Notes under the pieces: model-generated
What the model was told of the DNA's origin: nothing
The model's database searches: none
What the model saw: the letters and a program-made list of their open reading frames with translations, nothing else
Position numbers and translations under genes: made by a program
In this document: in pieces, positions 41,722 to 52,300 of the stretch
Numbering within the stretch: the first letter of the stretch is position 1
Layout: the number at the start of each line of letters is the position of its first letter
Origin: Thozetella sp. PMI_491
Taxonomy: Eukaryota; Ascomycota; Sordariomycetes; Chaetosphaeriales; Chaetosphaeriaceae
Reading direction: 5' to 3'
Assembly: GCA_021432635.1 (NCBI GenBank)
Contig: MU270020.1
Span: 1,009,202 to 1,073,201, forward strand
Length of the DNA: 64,000 bases

Positions 41722-43370
41722 GTCTGGATACTAAGGCCGCTCGACGGCAGCAAGGGATGTGCGGCAGTAGACAGGAAAGGCAAGGCGATGGGAGTTTCCC
41801 TGATCAGTCTCGAAGACTGTCACAGCATCGCCGAGGCCAAAAGGGCGACACAGAAGAAGGGGAAAGCGATAGCGATGGGGGAACAGGGGTACCCAAAAAT
41901 AGTCTTCAAGGCTGCGCGGGCTCGTCTGTGACTCTGAGACTGACGAATGAGGGTAAGTACAGCCGTGTAGGCGAGAGCGGTTGGTGATGGGCGTTCGGCT
42001 TTGGGGGTCAAGAGAGAGAGAGAGATCGAGAAAGGAGGAGGGCTTGAGGTTCACACGAGGATGTGTTCAGGACATTAACGGCAACTGACTTCCAGGCACA
42101 CAGAAACGGATGCCATCACGGGTAACTGTGCGACCACGGTTATTTCGTTGCCTATCGTAGGCCCATCTCATTCGCATGCCCGGGAGTCGCCCGTCTCGGC
42201 CGTCAACGCATTGGCTCGTTTTGGACGGCCCAAATGCTGCTGCCTGGCTTTTCGGCGGGGTGCTTGCAGGCTTGGCCAATCACAGCCCGGTGGGGTACGC
42301 CAGGTCGCACGCCTCACATTTGGCTGCCTTGGGCATCCACGTGAGGGGAAACTTAAACGCCGAAGCCTTGTGCCTAGCCTGCGTTGAACTTAACTTTGCC
42401 TGGGAAGCCTGGCAACCTGGCTTGCTGACCTAACCCAATTGCCACTTTTCGCTCCGAGCAGCCCAGAAGTGTTTGAGGCCTTATCGATAACGTCCATCAG
42501 CTCCACTCTCTCGTGCGGTTGTGCTGCTTTCAGGGGGCAGTAAACATTCTCGCCATGGCGAGATGCCTCGCCCTCGGCCCATGCTTACCGCGCTTCTCGC
42601 GTAAGGTAAGACGTCATCATTGCACATACAGACTATTTGATATAAACTGCAAACTTCGCGCTCTCGATATCTGTTTTTACTCGCGCGGCGGTGGGGGCGG
42701 CTGCTCTCAACGCTGCTTTTAGATTGCGGGCTTTCAGTATACGGAGTAACGGACCTCCTGCCTGCTTTCCTCTAACCGAGAGTGGGGGCGGCTGTTCCGA
42801 GCACAGGGTTCATTCTCTCCCATATTTGGTAAGGTACACGGTATGCATACATCCCTAGCTCGCAGACTACACAATAAGGAAACAGAGGGGACCAGGCCTC
42901 GTTCAGTTGGTCAATCTTACACCTTTGTGTGCTCCCAGTACCATGAAACAAGAACGTTTGGGGGGATTTGGGAAAGGAAGGAGCGGCGAGAAAGAAGCAC
43001 AAACTCCAGAGACAAGGAGAGAAAACACATCCGAACGGTACGCATCCTCGGTGGGGGCAGGGTATATGCTATGGCAAGAAAATGCAAACAAACGAGACTC
43101 TTCCCCGCAGCTGCCGCCACCGATTTGTGTCGTTGAAACGCCTTGTTGCCTTCTCTTTCTGTCAACGTCGAATCACAGTCATCTATGCACCGGTCGCGGC
43201 GGAATTCCGGTCATGGCGGGTGGTGAGCCGAGTTTCTGTGGTATCCTATTATACCGCGGCCCGATTCCGCTATCCCCGCCGACGTGCATGTCTGCCATCC
43301 ATTCTCCCATGCAGGGGCATTATCATTAATCCATCCCGTAGCGCCGTATCTGCCGGCGTCAACTAGTGGC
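41722..43370. other. Spacer with the promoter of the protease-fusion gene
   Basis: About 1.65 kb. A GA simple run is at about 42011-42025. The 42100-43370 part holds the 3' UTR of the next minus-strand gene. No gene is supported; the open frames found lack domains. An upstream exon of the protease-fusion gene, carrying the missing first half of a HeLo domain, was looked for and not found. Confidence 0.35.
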
Positions 43371-46300
43371 CTAGAGCTCATCCTTGATGTGAGCGGCCTT
43401 CTCCCCGGCAGTCTTGACTGCTTCGTGGGCATCGCCGGCAATGCTCTGGATGGAATCGGTGCTTGCTGCATACGCGGCGCTAAGCCTCGAGTAGACGCTC
43501 TCGACAAATGTCTGCTCCTTGCCGACGAGGAGCTCTGACACGATGCTGTGGACGGCCTCGTACTGCCTGTCCGCCTCCTTGGGCGCAGCGGTGGCGTATG
43601 ATACAGCCTCCGCGGCCACCGAAGCGGCCGACGAGGCGTACTCCCCGGCTGCGCTGTACACGCTTTCGTACCACGGGGTCGGGGTCGGCGCGCCGTACAC
43701 TTGGACGCTAATCTTGGTGACCAATACCTCCCAGGTGTCCGCTAGCTTCTCGGCAGCCGCCGAGGCCACCGAGGCCGCGGATTCGCTGGCGACCGACGCC
43801 ACCGACGAGAGGGAGCCGGCCACGTCTGTCGGGGTCGGGGTCGGGGTAGCGGTCAACGAGCTCATGGCAGAAGAAGCAGCCGCGAGGAACTCGGTATAGC
43901 GGGCATGGGCGATGCCCAAGCCCGCGTAGTAGTTGTGCCGAGCATTCTCGAGCGCCTTGTTCATGTGCTGGCCCGGAGTGGACGGCGTGGGTGTGGGTGT
44001 GGCTAGGCCGATCGCAACCTTGGCACTCTCGTATTGTTCTTCCGCCCAGTTTCGGCCCTGTTGCAAGCGCTCTGCCGCAATAGATTCTATCTGCGCCCAG
44101 TTGATGTCGGGCAATGCGGTTGGGAGGAGCTTCTTTGTCGGGCTCGCGGAACTGTGGAGGCGCTCCTGTGCGACCCGGAGAACGCTCTCCAACTTCACAC
44201 TCGCAGAGGCTATGGCATTGCTGTAGGCCGAGGTCACAGAAGCCAGCATCTTCTCCTCAGCAGGCTCAGGGGGGCCACGGATTTGAGCCGAAATCATGGA
44301 AATGGCTTGTGTGTACTGCTTGTCGGCACGCGACAGGGCAGCTGAGTACGCCGAATGAGCCATGGAGGACAGCGAAGCGGGCAGCTCGTCGAACTGTTCG
44401 TCGAGGATAGGCTTCCTGCTCGGAACAGACTGTGCCGCAGCGCCGAGGAATGCCGGCTTGACTGAAGTTGTGGAAGTGGAAGGAGGCACGTCCTCGATGG
44501 GGAGCTCGACCAACGGCTCTTCTAGCTCTGGTTCCAGCTCGATTTCGGTTGGACTCTCTACGTCCTCTGCTGATACGATGTTTTCGAGCATCGGGTCGGC
44601 CAGGATCGGGGCTGACGCAAGGTCGGGCGTTACCTCGGGCTCTTCCTCGGCCACAGTGGATGTCGAGACCGCCGGGTCCTCGGGCGCGGAAGAGGTCGCT
44701 TCTTCAATTGCCTCCGAGGCCGACAAAACATGCTCTGGCAACTCGGATGCGCTTGCTTCTTCGGTGGCGGATGAAGGCTCTTCAGTAGAAGCGGTGGTAG
44801 GCTCACTCTCGACTGAGGAAGCTACCTCTGGCGTGACAGTTTCGGCAGAGCTTGAGACGTCGGAGACAGGTTCCTCTGGAATAGAGCTTTCCGTCACAGC
44901 CTCATCGGCAGATGAGGTGGCCACGGCCGGAGCCTCGCTCGCAGCCTCCGCAGCCTGGGCTTCCAAGGCGGCACTCTCAGCAGCGGCCGCCTTGCTGCTC
45001 TCGGCAGCTTCGGCCGCCTGCCTCGTGAGGTCACTGTCGAACTCCTCGCTACCGTCGCTAGCAGCGATCTTCCAGGCGGCCACCTGCTTGAGGCGTCCGA
45101 GCTCCTTAGCCGCACTCGCCGCCACCTTCATCGCCTGGTCTTCGATGTCGGCCCCTGTGTCGTGAGCGACGATGAGCCCAGGGTGCGTGACGATGAGCTG
45201 CTTAATGTCCTCCTGCCACTCATCGAACCGATCCTTCAGGAGGTGGTATTTGGCCCAGTCCTTGTAGGTAACACCTTCCATCCAAGCCCACTTCATGCCG
45301 ATCTTCTGCAATGCAAGATCCCTGATGCCGTCGAGGATTCGGAAGTGCTCGTCGGCGGCCTCGGTGATGGAGCTCTGCATCTCCATCTCAAAGTCCTCTC
45401 TCCACTTTCGGATGTCCTGCGCCGCCTGCTTGATAGACATGCCCGCCTGCCGGACGACAGTAGTCACCTGCTCCAGTCCTTCCTCGGGAGACGCGCTCCC
45501 CTTGGCCACAGCGCCGACAATATTGAGGATATGGCGGCGCAGCGTCATCAACTCCGAAACGACCGTGGTCTGCAGCTGCTCGACCAGAGACTTACCCGTG
45601 GTGCGTGCGTTCCGGCGGACCATGCGCTTCGTAATCTCCTCGATGCGCGACTCAATCTCAGCGGCGCCCTCGTCGGCAGCCTTGGCATACCTCTCCTGCC
45701 AGTCCTTCAGGTCCTCCGTGACCGTCTCGCGCGCAATCCGGCGCACCTCGCTCTCGTCCTCGTCGTCTCGCTCAGGGGCAGGAACGGGCTCTGCTCGCGA
45801 CCTAGGCGCCTCAGATGAAGCGGCAACTGGCTCGGTCGTCACGGGGGCCTCTGAGACAGGCGGCGGGGACTCGACCGGGACTTCCGATGAGATAGGGGCA
45901 GCCGAGCTGGTGGAAACCGAAGGAGATGGCTTCGCGAACGATGACGACGCCTTGCTCGCCGAGCTGGGGAAACGTCAGCGGAGATGCGCAATTGCGACTC
46001 GGGAAACTTACCCTGGGGTCGAGTCGATCACATGCTTTTGGCTCGGCTTCTTCTCGCTGTACCGCCCAAGGCGTTGCCCAATCTTGACAAGCTGAGGCTC
46101 GACATTTTCGACGTAAACAACCCTCAGCTGGGGCAGGACAGTGCTGTCGAGGAAGAGGTAGGTCTTGTTCCAAGCCCACACGATGGATGGAACAGCCACA
46201 TCCGTAGTGAAGGCCGACGCCGTCTCGTAGCCCTGATGCGCGTATGGCTGGAGGTACACGATGGTGGGAAGGAGAACCTCATGGTAGGTCTGCAGCGCGC

Positions 46301-47048
46301 TCGTCCGGGCGATGTCGTAATATGGCCCGACGGCAGTGGACGCGCGCTCGACGTGCGGCGCAAGCGTCTCGTGGTACTTGGCTTCGGCCAGAGCTTGGTA
46401 TTTGACCAACAGCGGCTGGACGTTCTTATCCCACTGCGCCTGGCTATATGCCTGGCCCTGGGTCACCAGCGGCTGTCCGTGCTTCGTGGCGTAGGCCCAT
46501 CCAGGGGTGATCACATGGTTGTCCAAGGTCTGGTAGTACGGGCTCGCCAGCTCGACATACGGGGCTGCGTAGGTCTCGTAGTAGGGCTGGAGATGCGGCG
46601 ACACCGTCTGCTTGAGGCGGAAGTACGGCCTGCAAATGCGAGGAGAGGTCTCGTCGCACGCCTCGAGGGTAGGAGGGCACCGAAAGAGGACGGTGAAGAT
46701 CGAGTACCATGTCAGTAGCCTAGGAAGAAAAAAAATACTCGCGTCAGCATATGCGTGTCAATAAGTCGAATGTGAGAGATTGAAAAACAAGCCAAACTAT
46801 ACTATTCGCACCTGGCAGCAGCCGAGGTGTCGGCTCTCGAGCACACAATATGCTTCTGCCTGCGCGAAGCGGGAGTGGAGGAAGGCTCACCTCGCAATAC
46901 CGTTCAGCGCCCGCGCGAGAAGGCTAGGCCCAGCCTTTACCCTCCTCCTGGTGCCGATGGCATGGCCGTTCAGGCCAGACTTGAGGCTCCCGTTGATGCC
47001 GTTGGCAGCTTTGGGCCCCTTGAGCGACCCGTTGCTGGTGTCCTCCAT
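43371..47048 (-). CDS. Large amphipathic-repeat protein with one membrane segment, function unknown
   Basis: Three exons (47048-46891, 46719-46012, 45963-43371) encode 1152 residues; introns are 171 and 48 nt. Exon 1 gives a basic N-terminus (MEDTSNGSLKG ... GTRRRVKAGPSLLARALNGIAR); exon 2 opens with a hydrophobic stretch (LLTWYSIFTVLF) and then Tyr-rich helices (PHLQPYYETYAAPYVE). The middle (about 360-520) is charged and helical with Trp-rich segments. A Ser/Glu/Ala/Val-rich acidic stretch follows. The C-terminal 350 residues are Ala/Ser/Tyr-rich amphipathic helices with recurring YT/YSxAxAxA patterns, broken by TPTPTP spacers. The layout recalls apolipoprotein- or perilipin-like lipid-surface proteins. 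Related fungal proteins often carry the label hoxa13-like, which I think is spurious since there is no homeodomain. Function unknown. Confidence 0.82.
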
Positions 47049-49301
47049 GCTTGCGTAGGTGAGTGAGCGCGCAGGTCGGTCGGGTCAGGTCGCGCGCACG
47101 CAGCTCAAGCAGTCATCTAGACTGGGACAGAGGCTGCGAGGTGGGAGGTTTCGGTGTCGGTATAGGACGGCCGATCACAGGCTCGCTGTTGCAGGACAAG
47201 GAGGGACAGGGAGGGGGAGGGGGGCGAGAAGGGCGGCCCGTTGAGGTTGGTGTTGTTGTGTGTTGATTATTTTTATTTTACGTTATTTTTCCAGGTCTCC
47301 CCTTAACCAGTCTTGCTTCCTCTGCGCCGTCCAGGCAAAAAATGGAAGGTGGCCGATGCGACGAAAGCGGGTCGCGGCGTGAAAGCTTGGGGCACCGAGG
47401 CTTGCGAGGTCACACCTGGAGCTGTCCTGTGGCCCCGCCCATGCAGGGGATGTCAGAGCCCGGGGGGTTGTGTTCCGGCCGATGTTCCCTGGCCGTTAGG
47501 TCCAGGAGTGTTGCTACAATCTGCACGGTCGGGGGCGGCGGCGGGACAAGACAGCAGAAGGGGCTCGGGATCGCTCAACAGACGGCGTGAGAAAGTTGTT
47601 GCAAGGTCCAAGAACACCATCGTCTGTTATCTCTGGCGTGCAGGAGACAACCTCCGAGGTAAAGACGGCGCCGGTCGCGCCAAGCCCAAGAGTGAGTTTA
47701 TTCTGTCACCACCCCCGAATAACGTCATCATCCAGCTAGCTCCCCCGCTACCTCCTGCGGGCTTTCCCCCAAAACCTGCCCGTCTTCCCTCCACCAAGGG
47801 GCTTCGGCCGCCCTCATTGGTGTTTGATGTCTCGATCCCTCAGCACCACCGGTTGCAGAACATCACACGGGGGCATCCCCATCCCACAGAGGTGGATACG
47901 GTACGGTACGGCATAATGATGAGGCTGGTAGTATCTGTCGCGGTCGTTTCCCGATCGTCTTTTGCGTCTCTTGCGTTTCTTGCGTCTCCTGCTTGGTATC
48001 TGGGGTGGCTATGGGCTTATCGTGCATCGGAGTGTTGCATTCCATGCCTTCGATCCGCTCTCGGCTTTAAACATCGCCGTCGTCTAGATGCATGGAATGA
48101 CGGCCGACCCTTGCCTCCCGAAAACCTGGGAACAAATCCAGGTTGCCCCATGTCTTGGCGAACTTGGTGTCGAGTCGCGCTCCATCTATGAGCCGCCTAC
48201 AAAATTTAGTAGATCGGCCACTATCTGGACGGCAGCATGCTTTTGAGGGGATACGTGTGGGCCCGGTCCTCGCTGTTGAGCAAAAATGCACACTTGGACT
48301 TTGGCGGCCGAGGACCCTTGAACCAAATCACGGTCCGCTAGATACACGGCGCTCAGACAAGCTAGCAAATCGGTGCAAGCCATGCTCAGGGGTTGGCGTA
48401 AACGCACAAGGACTGATTGCTTGGAAGCACATCTACCCGTAGAAATTTGTTTTCCTTGCTGGAGAATAGAAAACGATATCCTGGCCATCTTCGGCTGATC
48501 TTGCCCTGGTTCGGCGACGCCCCGATGTGTGGCAACATGACGTCTGGCTTTCCTTGACACCGTCGCCCGTATCAAGTGCTCGAGTCACACAGTTTGCACC
48601 AGACGTGGCTCTGCCATTTCAGCCCTGAAATTCGCTTCGGAGCCATGCGTGGCACGTGCGTCATCCGCTAACAGTGGAGTCTAGACTCTGCCACCTCCAA
48701 ACTGCTTACTGGTGTAAACCTGGCGTGGACCCCCACTTGGGCTGCCGGATTCCGCAGCGATTTTGTTCGCCGAACCACATCGAAACGGAGCGTTCGTGCA
48801 AGATAGCCACTATCCACCACCGCCGGGACTGTCTTGTTGTTCTTCCCGTGCTTCACGGCCCGACTGCGAGCTCTTCTCCCCATCACCCAAATACCAGCCA
48901 CCGCGGCCGCAGTCACCGCCACGACCCCTGCACTTCGGCCACACTCGCGTGCGAGCCCCGAGCCAACGCGAAATAAAGACGTCCGTCGACCCCGAATCCC
49001 GACGTCCCGTCGTGTCACTCCGCTCGACACTATCCAACAACGGTCCTCTCCCTCGAGACCTGCTTCCTGCGTATCGCGTGTTCCCGAGGCGTGCCCCCCT
49101 CCCACCGCCGCTCGACATCTGACTCTCGGCGAAGACCCCTACGTCACGACTGTCGATGTGTCCCCCTTGCATCTGATGCGTCGACCTTAAGGCCCCTCTT
49201 GTTGGCGCATGCCTCCCTGAAGCCGTATCCAACCACCGGCCAGCCGCCCACTCCTCTAGGCCAAACCCAACCTTCCGGCTTGCTGCCGCGACGCCGCCGT
49301 C
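47049..49301. other. Divergent promoter region (2.25 kb)
   Basis: Lies between the amphipathic-repeat gene (-) and the Doa10 gene (+). Open frames of up to 292 codons occur but read as GC-rich chance frames without domains. A short T-rich run at about 47267-47290 is the only sharp change of composition. Nothing else is recognised. Confidence 0.4.
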
Positions 49302-52300
49302 ATGGGGGACATCCGCACCGAGACCTCCACTATGGGGGATATGCGCACTTTGGCCGTGGATCCCGACACTTGCCGCATCTGCCGAGGGGAGGGGACGACC
49401 GAGGAGCCTCTGTTCTACCCTTGCAAATGCAGCGGCAGTATCAAATTCGTTCATCAGGAGTGCCTAATGGAGTGGCTCTCACACTCTCAGAAGAAGCACT
49501 GCGAGCTCTGCAAGACGCCGTTCCGCTTCACCAAGCTCTACCACCCAAACATGCCCAAGGCCCTGCCCTTCCACGTCTTCGCTGGCCATATGGCCAAATA
49601 TATCCTCCGGAACCTCATGGCCTGGCTGCGGGCGGCTCTGGTGGTCAGCGTATGGCTAGGGTGGCTCCCTTACCTAATGCGCTCCGTCTGGTCCTTCTTG
49701 TTCTGGATCAGCGACGAGGGCCTAGCGGGTAACTCGTTCCTCTTCGGCAGGCATGCCGCGGCGAACAGCACCGAGGCTCTGTTTCCCGTCGGCAGTGCTG
49801 GGGTCTGCCCCTCGAGCCCGCTATTCGCCGCCACAACCACAGTTGCCACCATCGGCGGCGTCCTCGAGCAGCTTCCGCCAGAGTCGGCTCAGTTAGTCAA
49901 GCGGCTATCCGGATTCAACCTCACCTCGTCGGATCCGCTCTACTCTACCATCTTGCGTCTACTGTTTAGCAATGTCGGCCCGGCCGAGCGGGATGCCTCC
50001 TTGAACGCTACGCATGCCGTCATCGAGAACGTTGCCCTGCCGCCCCCGGCTCGCAAGTCGCTTCTTAGCGATGTCTCTTTCCTCCGAAACCTGACCCGGC
50101 ATGCTACCATCAACCAGACCATCGTCCAAGTTCTCGAGGGCCAGATCATCACCATCTTGGTCATCGTGTGCTTCATTCTTATAATCTTGGTCAGAGACTA
50201 TGTTGTACAGCAGCAGCCCGAGATCAACATGCGGGCCGCCTTCGCGGCCGCCGAGAACGCTGCCCAGCAGCCAGTCCAGGAGGAGATCCGGCAAGACGAG
50301 CATGCTGTCGACCACCATGCGTGGGCCGATGTTGAGGATGCGCATCAAGCACCGGTCGATGACTTCGAGCATCAAGTCCCGCTCGTCGACGAGCCGTGGA
50401 TGATAGGGGACAACTTCCGCCCAGAAAGGCGGGACCCTGGTCCAGCCGCACTTCCAAGCGAGGGCCTTCACCGACGCCTCCCGCGCCGAGAAAGCACGCC
50501 GGAGCCCGATCGCACGCTTCCGGCCGAGCTGCCAGGCGAGACACAGTGGCGCGTGCCACCCAGCTCCTCCCCCCAGTACAGGAGCACAGAAGGCTCCCCT
50601 TCTACCACACCATCTGCTGCTCCCGAGGGACAGCATCAGCTCTCTGTGGACTACTCCCGAAGCGACGTGGAAGAATCCACCGTCCAAGAGTATTTGAAAA
50701 TATACCGAGAGGCGGGTGGAGATCCCGAAAAGATACTAGATATGGTCAAGGAGAGGCATCTCGAGGACAAGCTGGATTATTGGATCCGTCTGACAAAATC
50801 CATGATGGATCGCCCCAAGTCCGTTGATCATGACCGCCGAGACCCGAGCCATGGTGGCAGCTCAATATACGACCGGTATGCACGCGCCACTGGCTACATA
50901 CCTGAACTTAACGTTCCGGCCTCGTCCCGGGAATCTGACCGATCTTCCGATTGGACCTGGCCGGACGAGCAGGCAGAAGACACGGCCGATGCAGCTAAGG
51001 GGAAGGGGAAGCTCAGAGATGATGTGCCAGATTCACCCACTTTTCGGGCGGCATCTTCACGGCCAAGGTCCAACACGGACGGCCCAAAGGTCGCTGCCGC
51101 CATCAACCCGCTCGCCAACAACAACTGGTCTTTCTCTGACTTGCCCGGCGACCCAGTCACCGCGACCACCAGCAACAACAGCTGGTCTTTCTCCAACCTA
51201 CCCCACGAACCGTCGACGGCCTCGACTTCGGACTCGTTCGGAGAGCCCTTGTACAAGATGCATATTGACCACAGCGCGCCAGGTCTGGACGCTCCCTATC
51301 GCCTGGGCCCCTTCGACCGCGAATCCAGTGTTCAGGCAGAGAGCGGATCTCCGCCGCCAGATGCATCCAGTGTGGAGGTCGAAGTTGACCACGGCTCAAT
51401 CTCGTCCGGACATGCCGATACGACAGCGTCGGATGATCTGCTAACAGATGCCGAGGAAGCGGGCACGGACACCCGGCCAGACATAACCAACTTCGACTTC
51501 AATACCGCGCCAGCTCCACCAGAAGCTCCTCCGCGAAGACGACAGCCAGTGGGCCTAATGGACCATGTGGCCGACTTCATGTGGCGAGACGTCGAGGCGA
51601 TCGACCCGGCCGAGCTTGCGGGCCCTAACGGATTGGACATCTTCGACGAGAACGACGACGCGGGCTTTGGCGACGGTGGCCAAGAGGATGGGATGGGCGA
51701 CGAGATGGAACGGGACCAAGAGGTCGTAGAGGCCGCGGTCGCCGCCGGGCTCGACCCAGAGGCGATCGAAGACGCTGAAGATTTGGAAGGCATCATGGAG
51801 CTCCTGGGCATGCGGGGCCCGGTCGCCGGCCTCTTTCAAAACGCGATCTTTTGCGCCTTTCTCGTCTCGGTTACCATCTTTGTTGGCATCTTCGTGCCGT
51901 ACAACATTGGCCGCATTAGTTTCTGGACTATCGCCAACCCGATGCGCCCTGCGCGCATGCTCTTCAGTGTCTCCAAGTTCCTGCAGGACTGCGCCCTGGT
52001 TGTAATCGGCACAGGCTCGTGGACTTTCTCCTGGCTCGTCCAGGCTGTGGGCAGCCGGCTTGGCCTTCGCGCCCTCAGCGAGTATCTACCGCGTCTGATC
52101 GTGACCTCCAAGCAGATGTCTAGCAGAGCAGGCAGGAGGATTCTGGAGAGCTTCATGTCAGAGCTCCCCCTGATTTCGGCCAGCGAAATGCGGAACTTCT
52201 CAGCCCTAAGCCACGAAGCGCTCTTGACGGTCAAGGCACACATCGCGTTTGTGATTTCGACCATCGTCCAGGCCTTCAACTTTGTCTTTGCCGGCGATCG

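Noticed and set aside
47313-48191. A 292-codon open frame upstream of the Doa10 gene
   Set aside because: It starts from a non-ATG codon and the translation is a mix of low-complexity pieces without a recognisable fold; it lies in a divergent promoter region.
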